Below, one piece after another: positions 23,746 to 35,900 of a stretch of DNA of 64,000 nucleotides. How positions within the stretch are numbered: position 1 is the first letter of the stretch; every line of letters starts with the position of its first letter. The translations under genes were made by a program, and so were the position numbers. The notes beneath the pieces are model-generated. The model saw only the letters and a program-made list of their open reading frames with translations, was not told the DNA's origin and searched no databases. Origin of the DNA: Phytophthora quininea (taxonomy: Eukaryota > Oomycota > Peronosporomycetes > Peronosporales > Peronosporaceae); NCBI GenBank assembly GCA_011947345.1, contig JAAVTG010000568.1, positions 806,001 to 870,000 of the forward strand, given 5' to 3'.

Positions 23746-26700
23746 TTAATTCTCGTCGGTTTGTCGAGAGTCACCCGAGCGTTCTGTCATAGAACGCTCC
23801 AATATCGGCCGCTTCAACGCTGCTGCTCCATTGCCAGTCTTTGCTTGTGGCCTGGCTGAATTTGAACGCCGCATCTTCAAGCGTTCCGCTCGTTGGGCAG
23901 CTTCGTCTGCAGCATCGACCTCGTCATGCGCGCGTTGGAACACCTGACACACCGCATCGTTAACCCTCTAATTGGCCAAATGAATTACTACCAAGTGCTG
24001 CGTACCGTGCAAAATGAGGCAAGCGTCGTGAAAAATTCCGTTGGGTTCCGCTTCGGGTCTTCCCAAAGTAGTCCAGCACGCTTGACACGTCTTCTCTTGC
24101 CTTTGCAATGACATCCGCTAGCGCTTTCATCTGCGTATCGATTTCAGAAGTTGCAGTCTGCATCGCCTTGATAGCTCCCTCCACTCCAAGATCCTTGACC
24201 GCTTCCTGTTCGATACGCAAACGCCCACGCTTTTAGTTCGGTTGCCAATGCTAGTCAACAACGACAACCCCGCACCTTTTCCAGTAGACCCAGCTCGTTG
24301 TTCAGGCTCGCGAATCCTGTTTGAAGCTTTTAAACTCATCGTCAATTGTGTCGAACGACTCGCGTGCTGCGAGAGGAATACTTCGCAACTCTGCTTGGAA
24401 TTCCAGAACCTGCGGGTGATTCTTTTTAACAAGACGGACTAGGTAGTGTAGAACAGTAGTCTTCTGGTTCACAGCCTTCGTGTGCGCCAGCCTCAACAAC
24501 GAGTCCACCGTGAAACCCTTGATGCCATTCGCTTCCTCACTTCCGTTCAGAGTATTGCCGAGCTTGAGAACCATCGCCAACAAAATCTTTAACAGCCGAC
24601 TGCCTTTGACTTCTTCGCACGCCTTATGAAGATGTGATAATGAAGTTGAAAGCTCGGCATGTCGTGACAGAAAGGAAAGTCGATACACCAAACACTCCAT
24701 CCTAGGCGCGTACCGTTTAACTTTCGAAATCTCAAGGATAAACTTTTCAGCCTGAAACACACACACAATGACCAAGCATTAGTGTTTGATTCAACTCACA
24801 CAAGAACAAGCCGAGCAGAAGTTACCTCTCCGAGCTTCGTTTTATCTCCAGCATATCCAGAGACAAGAGCTGCCTCTTCCGACGTGGGCAAGAACTCATT
24901 AATGCCGATAATCTGCTCAACAGTCAGCCCACTCGAATCGAATCTCATCACGGCGTCTGCGATCTCGCTGTACGAGAGCTTGACCCTGGCCAACGAGATG
25001 GCAGCATTCATAGCTCGCTTTCCGTCGATCAACGTTACCGATTGCTTCCGCTTCAACGTCTTTCCTCTAGAGGAGGTCTTTTCGCGCTGTCAGTGTTGCT
25101 GCTAGCGAAGAAAAGAGCCTCGAGCTCAGCCATATCGACATCAAAAGACATGTCGTCATCCTCATCCTCCCAGATAGTCTGCTGGTTGATGTTGCTCAAG
25201 CGATCTTCTGAAATTGGCTGCCAGTGGAGCTTTTTCCGCGCTCGCTTTGGCTTGACCACTGCTTTTCCTGCAGGTTTCCCACCCTTAGCTGAAGCGAGTT
25301 GAGCCAGAGTGGCGTCCGGACCAAGCTCGAGAGCTCGAACATCAGCATCTTCTGTTAGCATTTTCTGTCGCACCGCACCCTCAGGCAGCCCCATCTTCAG
25401 CATTTTAAAGTACTTTGAGTACACTGGGTCGTCCTGAAGCTTTACGTTGCCGCCGGGAGAATTCAGATCCGACACACGCGCGTTACCCCCAAGATCAAGA
25501 GCGCGCTCATCGACTCCATCTGCTTTCATCTTCTGGCGAACTGCGCCTTCTGGCAGTCCCATCTTGAGCATTTTGAAGTACTTTGCATACGTTGGATCGT
25601 CTTGAAGCATGACATCAATCCCGCCAGAAGACTCATCTAACTCCGAAACCAATGTGTCACCACCGAGATCCAACGCTCGGTCATTCAATCCATCGTTCTT
25701 CATTTTCTGACGAACTGCTGCTTCTGGTAGGCCCACATTGATCATTTTGAAATACTTACCGTACCTTGGATCATCTTTTAGCTTGGTGTCGTTGTTTTGG
25801 ATGGCATTGGCCTCCTTTTCGATAGGCTTCGGTAGCTTTGAGAACGGGGTGTCGCCACCAAGGTCCAATGCGGACTCATCTACACCATCCACTCTCATTT
25901 TTTGCCGAACAGCACCCTCCGGAAGCCCCATCTTTAGCATTTTGAAATACTTCCTATACACTTCGTGATCCTTGAGCAATACATCAGAAGATGCATCTGC
26001 TGGTTTATCACCTGTCGGCAGATTGACGCATTTAATATCATCCTGCAGCTTCGATGCCTTCTGTGCGCTTGTGATGCGATCCTTAACCTCTTCAAAAATC
26101 GCATCGGGCCCCAGGTCAGTAATCACAGGATCTAGTCCGTCCATCACTAACTTCTGCTTTACAGCTTCCTTTGGACATCCCATCTTGAGCATCCTGAAGT
26201 AGCTGCGGTATTCATCCATGTCCTTTAGCTTGGCTCCCTTCACACCGACTATCTCATCGTTTATAGTGCTATCAGAATCACTAGCTGGGGAAGGGGCTTC
26301 AAAGTGGACGGGTCAACACCGTCCTTCTTCATGCAATTTTGAACCGCTTCGAATGGGACTCCACGCTTCAGCATCGTCGTGTATTTATCTTGACCACTAT
26401 TTGGAGCCGATTCAGTTTTTGAGTTGCCGGATTTGCTCGCTGCCTTTATCTCACTAAGCAACGCCGACTTCATATCAACTTTAGGCAGACCTGTCAGAGC
26501 ACCTTTAGCAGAGGGTTTCAGCAAAGCACCTGCCAGTGATAGAGCAGCACTAGTCCCAGCAATTGCTGCTGCTTCGCCCACTGCAAGAGCGTCAGTTGAT
26601 ATCGCAGCAGTTGGGCTTGATGCGGCACGCATCAGATCCTCAATAGACAACCCATTTGTCTCCAAAAACTCCTTGAGCTGGCTGAATTCTTTGGGAGCTT

Positions 26701-28636
26701 CTATTCCTTGTGCTGTCGCTGTGTTGCTGTGTTCACCTCCGGCATTAGCTGCATCTGCTACGTCTTGAGGATTCGCAGACGAAGGTTCAGCACCAACCCA
26801 CGACGAAGGAACTAGCTTCATATTTGACGGGATTTCCCCTCCTGGTAGGGTACCGGAGATTGAGAAGACTTTGGGGCACAGGCGTCGCATTCCCACGCGC
26901 TGAAAAACTTTTTACGTACACGGCGTGGTTGGTGCGATCACTCATAGTCGTCAAGCCGAAAGGGATCTTTCGGAGACCTACACAAGTGGTGTGGTAATAC
27001 TTTCCACACCGACCTGCACAACGTACAATCTGGGGTCGCATCATGTAGTCGTCCTCTTTACAAGTATCACACAGTGAGGCGTCCAATGCCGTAGGAATAG
27101 AATATCGTGAGCGCTGCGATTGCATGGCTACAATCTCTGCTGTCGACTTGCGACGCTCCAGGGGCTGGCTGGCAATACTCTGTGTTGAATCTGGGGTCTG
27201 GTTGTTTTGAGCCCCTTCTTAGCTGCGAGGTCTGCGGTCTCCTGTGCAAAGCAAGCAGACAGCCCTTTAGAATGGAGCAGATCCAACGCCACATTCGGTG
27301 CATTCTGTGAGCATTGCAGTGCAAACGTGGTCGGGGTTTCACAGAACCCCATGCGAATAAAATTCGAGTGCATGGCTGGATCTGGCAAGACCACGTGGTG
27401 CTTCGTAATCTCCACAAGTCCCTGTCGGACCGCGTTGTTTCCTATGTAGTCCATGCGCACCGAATTGCGCTGCTTCTTGGTGGTACTATCATGCAGCACA
27501 AGGTCTACCGAGAACTGCTCCTCATCGAAGCCATGCTCGTATTGCTTCATTAAATCCAAATCGTGTTTCTTCAAAGTGACTAAGCCCGGCAAGAGGAACA
27601 GTGTCGAGTCCGCATACCTGAACAGCACTCGTGAGGATGCATCCACATCGTCCACATTATCGTAGTCGTCTCCAAACGAGCACAAGACCGAGAAGCCTCC
27701 GTCCAACTCGATGCCATTCTCCCACAACACTGCAAAGAACCCATCCTCCTCATTCCAGTCCAGTACAGGAGATTCCCCGCTCTCTCCGAGGTGCATGGCG
27801 TCAGTGCAAAACAGCAGCTTGTAGTCGTCCCAGATCTGCACACAGGGCTGCACTTCCACGGGCAGCTGTCGGAAGATGATTCCCTTCAGCAGCAGAGGTT
27901 TGTCGTTCGCCGGTTTCTCCTTCTCCAGCAGTTGGTGGAAGCCTGTGAGGAACCTCTGGATGGACGGAGGGGTCTTGTTCCGTAGCGCCTGGGGCGTCAA
28001 CGCCGTCATCTCCCAGCGCTTCCTGTAGAACTCGACAAAGGCATCCGTGGGGTCGTCGGCCAGTCGGGCAAACAGCAAGTAGCAGGCCACCACCACACCG
28101 CTGCGGGTCTTGCCCGTCTGGCAGTTGACCAGCGCCACGTTGAGCGGGTCTAGCGACAGCCAGGCGTCCAGCGCGTAGCAGATGCGGAAGATGAGGTCGA
28201 AGGGCGGTGTGTGCGCCTTCATGCCGTCCCGCTCCCAGTTGAACTCGAGCATCTGCTCGTGCAACTTCTCCGCCAGCGTCTGCGTCCGCTCGTGTCCGTC
28301 CGGGTCTTCCGAGCGCCAGCCGAGGGACAGCAAGTGTCTGGAGGACGCACTGTCCTCCTCGTCGGCGTCCTCCTCCAGCGCATTGAGGTTGAACAGCAAA
28401 AGTGGCTCTTGTGGTTCGTGTCCAGGTACTGAGACAGCTCGTCCACATTGACGCAGTTGCGCTTCTTGTCTGTCGGGCCGGCGCTGGGGGCCCCACGACG
28501 GCCAGGCGCGGCGTCATGAAGGTCAACTCCAGCGAGCGGGCGTCGGGAGGACGCACGTCCCCATACTGGCGCGCCGAACGAGCCGCACGGGCCCCGTGTC
28601 GAACACGGAGCTGGTCAACCGCCGCAGCGACTCCAT
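23746..28636 (-). CDS. Multidomain formin: PTEN-like phosphatase, C2, PHD finger, WASH-CCDC53-like repeats, FH2
   Basis: Actin nucleator. The ATG at 28636 (MESLRRLTSS) starts it. Introns lie at 24825-24752, 24275-24206 and 24005-23944. Ten one-base losses must be restored, giving 1564 residues. A PTEN-like phosphatase with CX5R loop NCQTGKTRSG (Cys about 172) is followed by a C2 region (about 250-370). A PHD finger (about 515-590) shows the Cys4-His-Cys3 spacing: CDTC, CAGRC, HTTC, then WECDAC. Six repeats of about 45 residues (YFKMLKMGLPEGAVRQKM) stand where the proline-rich FH1 normally is; they resemble the conserved segment of WASH subunit CCDC53. FH2 (about 1130-1540) has KLHWQPI, LKLGNTLNG and TKAVNQKTTVLHYLV. 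No poly-proline tract is visible. The PTEN-FH2 fusion recalls plant class II formins. The domain calls are strong; lipid binding or phosphatase activity is inferred. Confidence 0.9.
25315..26400 (-). repeat. Six-unit protein repeat inside the formin gene
   Basis: Five closely related units (D-x-x-Y-x-(K/S)-YF-K-M-(L/I)..G-(L/C)-P-x-(E/G)-A-V-x-Q-K-(M/L)) and one divergent N-terminal unit (QDKYTTMLKRGVPFEAVQ) lie between the PHD finger and FH2. The last four units end in LDLGG or a close variant. Confidence 0.85.
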
Positions 28637-28747
28637 TTTCGGCAACTTCTTTTGGAGATTGTTCTCGACGAAGAGAAATGGCTGCCTTTTTCTCGGTGGT
28701 CGAAACATAAGAATTTTGACTTCAATACGATGGAAAGTGGGAAAACT

Positions 28748-29823
28748 TTAGAGATCGCCAAGAGGACTATCACGATCGTCTACAGACACTGGTCCGTAGC
28801 TCTGTGTCTTGAGTTGGATGGATAGAGCACTGGAAACGTCGTCGTCTTCGCTGCTCGTGTCGCTGGTAGGCGAGTTTTGCTTGGTCGCGTTCACTTGAGA
28901 GAGCGGGTGGTGGTACAGGTAGATGGAGACGACGAGCACACCCAGCCCACACGCAAACTCGACAGACGGCGAGAAGCCAAAGAAAATCATCGACAAGAGT
29001 GTCGTGAGCATCATCGCCATCGAGTGCGAGTACACGCAGGCGATGTTGTCCAGGTACTTGAGGATGCAGGCCATGGAGACGCCGCCGATCGAGTTCACGA
29101 CGACCACCGCCACTGTCCAGCCGCTGTAACCGTGGAAGAATCCCTTGTTAAATACCGCCTCGCTGTCGATTAGCAGCAGTCCCATAGCGTTGAACAACAC
29201 GCCAAACACATACATCTGCACACTTTGCCACAGAAATGAACAGTCCGACTGTCGCTTCAGAATCCACTCGGCAAACACGCTGGCACAGGACGACAACGTC
29301 ACGGAGACAAGTGAGAGCAACAGCCCCAACATTGCATGCGTTGCGTTACTGGGGTCCGTCATTGGGCTGCTTTCAACGCGATGGAATCGGTTGGACTGGC
29401 TGGTCAGCACCCCAGAATCAGCAGCACAATTGCCAATTTGTGTAGCTCGGACAGCGGGTGCTTGAGCACATAGCGGAACAGCACCGCAGTCAGCAAAATC
29501 TTGAGGTTCCAGAGCACCGACACGGTGGCGGCATCCAAGTATCGCAGGATGACGTAGTTGAGATTGCTCTCCAAAGTATTGAGCAGCGCCGGCACAGCGA
29601 AGTAGCAGCCTTTGACCAGAGCCTTGCTGTCGGGGACTGCCGTTTGGGTGACGACGATAGCGAAGACCATGGCGCCGAGCTTCAGCACCTCGATGAGGAA
29701 CGTGACCGTCACGCTACTGTACGGCACGAGGCCGTCGATCTTGGAGGCGATGATGCACAAATTCCCCGAGCACAGGAAGGCCGCAGCCGCGAGCATGACC
29801 AACAGCATTCGTCTGAGCTGCAT
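28748..29823 (-). CDS. SLC35A-type nucleotide-sugar transporter
   Basis: Golgi or ER membrane antiporter that imports a nucleotide sugar (UDP-Gal, UDP-GlcNAc or CMP-sialic-acid family) for glycan synthesis. The ATG at 29823 begins MQLRRMLLVM. One G is missing in the run near 29410 (LLILG / VLTSQSN). Corrected length is 358 residues. About ten hydrophobic segments are visible. Family features include the pair TLESNLNYVILRYLDAATVS and VLWNLKILLTAVLF in the N-half, and VVVNSIGGVSMACILKYLDN with SHSMAMMLTTLLSM in the C-half. The C-terminal tail is acidic and Ser-rich, probably cytosolic. The substrate cannot be assigned. It lies 111 bp from the formin start on the same strand. Confidence 0.85.
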
Positions 29824-29943
29824 GGTCGTCAAAGTCGTTGAACGATAATGAGGCTGCCAAAAGAAGAAAAAAACGTTAGGTATGCGACCGGGCATGAGAG
29901 CAGTCGAGGGAACGGCAGCACCTCGCCAGTCAAACTGGGTGGC

Positions 29944-32900
29944 TCAGTAGTTGTTCGTGGAATCAATCTCAGCACCTTGGTTGTCAACTAGCAGCGTCAT
30001 TGAATACGTCGCTGGGTTATCAACCACTCCATCAGATGTAGCGGGCACCTTCTCGATGTGGAGGAATGAGCAAATGTGTTCCAGGGCCGTAATCCGGAAG
30101 GTCCCACCAAGCCATCGCCAGTCAAACTCTGACAAATGTCCGAAGTAGGCAGTCCTAGAACCCCGCTCAGTTGTGTCTGCGTTAGTCTCAGTGCACAATG
30201 AGAGCTGTCTGCTGGGTCGTAAACCTCCAGTCGTAAGGAGGTTTCACTCTCGTTTTCCTCGAGATAAGCCGAAAGCAGCACCGGGCTGCGTCCCACCACT
30301 CGCGCCATTTTGAATATCCTCGTGCTTTTCAGCCCACTCTTTCGTGTCTCTAGCGGCAAATAGCAACAGTCGGAAAGCACGAGACGACCGCCACGACCAT
30401 CATTTCGTCGCTCTACGCGCAAATACTCGAGCACTAGCATCGCCAGCTTCCGACTGCGTTGTTCCTCCATTTTATCATTTTCTTCAGAGTCTGCATCTCT
30501 TATCGTTGACGGTGCAAGCAGCTCCTTGTCCTCTTGACCAACCACGTGCACCAAATCGCTGGTTTCAAGCAGCAAAGATAGCCGAGAGCTCGTCGAGCAC
30601 ACGTACGCATCCACACGTAGCAACAACACACTTTTTCACCAATTTTGTCTCGGTGACTTGCAGCGACATCAAACACCGTCAGCAGTACACGACCGCAGCC
30701 AGGTAGCACTTTTGCTGCGGTCAAGATCTTCACTCCGCGCTCTCCTGCTGCACCCCGCCGCCGAGTCTCATCGATCAACTTGGCTGCGTTAACTTCAGAA
30801 TCCTGAGCGAAAGTCTTAGTCGCAGGAGTCGCCTTTTGCTTGGCGTAGAGTCTATCGCGTAAGAACTCAACCCTAAGGGTTGGCTTGCTTTTATCGTCCC
30901 CGCCTTCCAGCTGCACATCAATACGCGTGCGAACAATGTGCCGAATAAGGTCATCGACTTTGCCTGACGATATAAGGAACGGCTTGTCAGGCCCCACGAC
31001 CTCGCGCAATTCGTGTTCACCGCGAACTGTAGCAATTGCGGAACTACTGGATGCCGGATGATACACTTGGAACTGGATTAAGAAGGAGTCGCGTTCACGC
31101 ACCCGATCGGTTGGTGAGGAAAGTGTGGGTCGTAGGTCGTTGCGGAGCTCGGCCCGCATCGTGACACGAACAACGACCTGAAGACCATTAACGCGATAAC
31201 TTCCGTGGTGAACAACCTCCTCGGTGTCGTAGCTGTAGACGTGTCTACGCCTCCGCGAGATCCTTGCACTCTCTTTGCTGTTTTCTTCGTCCCCATTATC
31301 TTCGTCATCGCTCTCGGTCTCACGCTCGTCTAGTAGGCAAACGCACGATGATACCAATACTGGAGCCTTGTCTTGAGCCGACATCGACACTTGCTGTTCA
31401 GGCTTTTGGTGTCCACATCGGAACCGTAGGATGTTTGCATGCGACGTTCGTCTTTCACTCCACCGCCAAGCTGTGGTGCGACCACAATGGATCGGAAAGT
31501 ACCGCATGATAAATGAGCGATGACACACCCATGCTCGCGAGAGTCTTCAGTGTCATTGGGTTCCCACGAAAAGTATCGATGTGCGATATAACGGGCCATG
31601 CTTTTCTGCTCCGCACGAAACGCGTGCTTCCACGACAGTTTGTCCGGCAGACTCGATTCGATTTCGCTCTGTTGCAATACTAGTGTTTGCTCAGAACAAG
31701 ACTCGGGCATCCACACGCGGTAGCGAAGAGCATCAATGCTCAGCTGATGTTTTACTGAGGATCCATCTTGTTCCTCATTTGGTTCTTCGTCACACAACTC
31801 GGCTTGGATGTATACCCGCACAACTTGTCGCTTTGTAAGGTGCTGATGAGGATTCTGCACGACGCGCAAAACCAGCGGAAATCGCGATACTACGCGTCGT
31901 CTTGGGCGGTAGCAGCTTAAAGAGTTTTCTTCCGGTTCTTCTTCCTCTGCAGTGCTGTCGTTGTCACCCGTTTGAGGTTTTGCCTCGGACTTCGCAAAGC
32001 GGAATCCTTGTAGCAAAACCTTCTGCAATCGCGAAGGTGTTGTGTGCTTTGAGAGATGGACAAGCTCTTGCGCTGCGCTTGTTGAGAGACAAATCGAGCG
32101 ATACGAGCTCGTCCGAGGAATGTAAAAAGCAGCACAAAATTCCCCGTTTTCGTGGCGCTCTGTGAGCGTAAACACCCAACGCTCACAAGAAGCTCCAAAG
32201 GAGTTTGGTCCTGGCATACGCACAGCGCGACGAAGTAGTATACGACCAGGCGCATTCTCGGTAGTTTTCACACTGAGTCGTAGCAATGACACAGTCTTAT
32301 CCTGGAATTCAGGGGCTACTGTCTCAGTCCGAGCAACGCGGAATAAGTGAAGTCGGTCGAGCAGCAACGCTGGAATCCGAGGGGCTGGCATGAAGCACCG
32401 TCGCGCTCGAGCTGCCGACATTCGACCGAGAATGTTTTCAAGTTTGACTGCCGTTGTGAGAGAGATCGCCTTGATGGACAAGTGGTTACTGCTACCGTGT
32501 ACAAAAGCGTCAATCTGAGCGTGGCCGCGCGCCAACTCTGCAATGGTGACAGTAACCAGAAACCCTCCGAGCTGCAGCGTGTGGCGATATAAACGTATCA
32601 CTCGTGGCCGAACCACAAACTCCTGCTGGGTCAACACATTCCGATCATCCGTAAGCTCGTCCAGTCTTCGTTTTTGCAACAAGCAAAGCCGCGCCAGTCT
32701 AGAATACATTTCGGCATGCGATTGCGGAGGCAATTTATTCGCACGAACTTCTCCACCCAGCGGCATTGCCGTTGGTGCCAACAAACCATCAATATCGTCT
32801 TCCGAAAGCACCGTAATCCACCGTTGACCGGTAGATGGCGAATACGCCGTCGCGAAAATGCGTCGGCACTCGTGGAAGAACGTCACGACGCACCGTTCAC

Positions 32901-35900
32901 CTTCTCGGCCGGCCCCCTTCTTGTTTCTCGGGATTCCACCCGAATTCCCAAGAGAATGTGCAGTACGGTGAACTTGGACATCAGCGAGCACGGCATCTAG
33001 AAGCTGCATCAGCGCAGTGTCCTCCCCATCTCCTTCTTCCACGTAATCTGCTAGCGAATTGCTGAAAACAACAACTCGCTCGAAAAGACCTGCCACCGGA
33101 CCGGCACGCGTGATTTCCGGTGCTAGACTGCCTGTACCATCCATCGCAATCAATCGAGCCGTCCCAATGGTAGATTCCACCCAGTCCGAAAGTGCTAGTA
33201 ACAATCTGCTTGACGAAAACTGAGATCGCGCAACAACAGCGTTGGGCCACAACGGATGCTTTAGATATCGCTCCAGAGCTGTCAAGTTGCGCAAAGGTAT
33301 CGCAGTTATGTTCACTTGTTGTAGTTTTGCTCGTAAGAAAGCTGGCTTGGCGAGAAGTCTACGAGATAATCGCCAGCTCACAGCAGTTGTAACAAACCCG
33401 CTCTCACTGTGCGAAGGACCCTCATAAATCTTGTTAGGTGTGATCAGTACGATCACAGCCTCCATCACGATCACCAGACCAGGAGCTGGGGCTGCACCAC
33501 CGACTTCGCATTGCGATTGCTCTATCATTTGCTCAGCGACGATGTCTTCCGCCAGCCCCAGCCGCAACCTGGTTGTGTGATCGAGTGCCAGTCTCACATC
33601 CGCATCGACCATTCGCCTTCGCACTTCGTCGCGGTATTTCTCTCTTCTAGCTCTGACCCTTCTTTCGGATCAAATAGGTCGCTGCGATTATTGAGCGTGC
33701 CGCGTAATAGCACACACATCGGTAGAGGATGCAGCCCATTCTTGACGGTGGCAAAGCAGCTCAGAAATGCTTGCTGAGTAACGTCTCGCATACCGATGTC
33801 TCCTTCCAGGATCACCCCGTGACCAAGCGCCAAAGTCTCGCGAATAAGCTTGAAATTGAAAACTTGAGTCAGTTCGTCAGCGTGCCAAGTTTTGCGTCTT
33901 GGCGGCGGTGGACGAGTGACCATGAGGAAAAGTCCTGGCAATGCTTCTTGTAGCTTGCCGAGGATCGCATTGCGAGCTTTTCTAGGCACATCGTTCGCCA
34001 CAACGAGCAAAACTGGACGTGGTCGGTGGTGCGGATAACCACGGGCTTGCACGAGTTCAGCTGGTACGAAACGCTGACCTACAGTCTCCTCATGGTGATT
34101 TCCTTCACGTCGCTCAGTAACCTCGTGCTGAGCCTCACGTTTGGTCAATGTCCGATGCACCACTAGGAATGGATCGTCCTGTGCTGCTACAGGATCGATG
34201 AGGTGTTGCAGTCGTGCAATTCTTGAAAACGCCGTCACCCACCTAAAAATCGCCGTCGCTGCCTGCCAGCCTCGTGGCAGTCGCTCGAACGTCTCCGCAT
34301 TGAAATCCAAGTCGCCCCTGTGGGCATCAAACAGAGCCAATCCGAGCGCTGACTCGCGTAGATATGGCGTTGACAATGCAACCCCAGCAGCTGCAAACCC
34401 CCGACACGAGTTGTGGATGCTCGCGCTGCTCCTGCAATGATATCGGCGATGTTTTGAATCCGACGAGCAAGACTGACTGAGCAATTCAGGAAGTGAGCAG
34501 CTTCACGCCACCGAGTGTTCGGAATATCCCATTCGTCGTCTGCGTCGCTCGTGAATACCATCAGCAAACGCACAATTCCAAGCACAAGCGCTGGTAAAGG
34601 TTTTTCGCCATCCTCTGGGTTGGTCGTCGCCCGTAAAAGCTTTGGAAGTGCTATCATAGACTGACACGCTTCGGCAAGTTCCTGGAGTGCAACTGCAGTG
34701 ATCGATCGTGCTGTAAGAGCGAGATCCAAACGCCAATGCACGAGCTCCCGAATTTTGGCCATGCGAACTCGACCGATTCGACCTCGAACCACCTTTTGAA
34801 TCCGTTCAGCCGAACGCTCTCGAAGTTGTCGCCTTCGTTTTGAATGGACAAAGCAACGGGCAAGAAACCCTCGAGCGGCCCGTTGAAGGTGCACTGAAGC
34901 CGTGGTCTGCCAGTATAACTTCGCAACCCGACGCCGCACCAAAATCCGCGCACTCCAGCTTGGATGCAAATGCTAGCGACGATGAACTCGATCTTCATCT
35001 GGGCGAACAACTCCCGAGCCAACATGCCACGAGCAATCCGCTGAATCTGAATGGCGCAAAACTGCTGAACGAGTGGGGCTGCTTTTTCATGTTCACGGTA
35101 CTCGGCAGCTGCAGCTACACGAATCGCTGTCTGTTCTTGATCTTCGCGACACTGCTGGTCTTGGTTCAAGCTTGGTACTTTTGTCGCCAGCTCTTTGTGT
35201 GCTTCGATGCGTTTAACGAGCTGTGTCATTCCGAAAGCAACGGTAAGCGAGACGGTATACCCCAAAGCAACGTCCCAAATCACTTACATTGACATCCTTC
35301 GCTGTCTTGTGCTGCATCTTGAAGGTATTGAAGAGCTCCTCTTTCTTCTGGATGTTGACAATTTTGCTCTCATAGGTATATTGCTTTTCCTGGAGCTCTC
35401 GTCGTAATACTGCTAAATCGTGAAGCGCTTGGGCAGTGAATGTCCGCAGTTCATCCTTGTAGACCTGCAACTCTGAGCAGCTTTCAAAGTACGCGACGTC
35501 CATCGCCTTTCGCTCCGTCTCCTCTCGTAGTCGATCTACCAGTACTCCAAGCTGAGCATTCACTTCTCGCTCGGCAGCCAACACTTGTTCAAGCTGTGCA
35601 CCACGTGATCGACGTCGAGGTGGAGGCGGACGCTCGAATGAGCGCCAGTCAGGTTTGGAAATGGACCCCAACATTGCTGAGCGCTTCTTTGCGTGGAGTT
35701 TGCCGGGGATGTCTGAGTGAGAAGGGTCCATCATTCGCAGGGCATCACTTTCCAGGGCCTCGGTCGTGTACGAGGACGGAAGGGAGGCTGAAACATTATA
35801 GGCATTGCCTGAGAGCTCTACCATCCCGAATCTTCGCTCGGCTTCGTCCTCCGGGACCACTCGACCATGGACGTCACGAGAATATCGCCCAAAGACTGCT

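Noticed and set aside
23746..28636. Programmed ribosomal frameshifting in the formin and other genes
   Set aside because: No common slippery site or downstream structure, and the same type of loss occurs in nearly every long gene.
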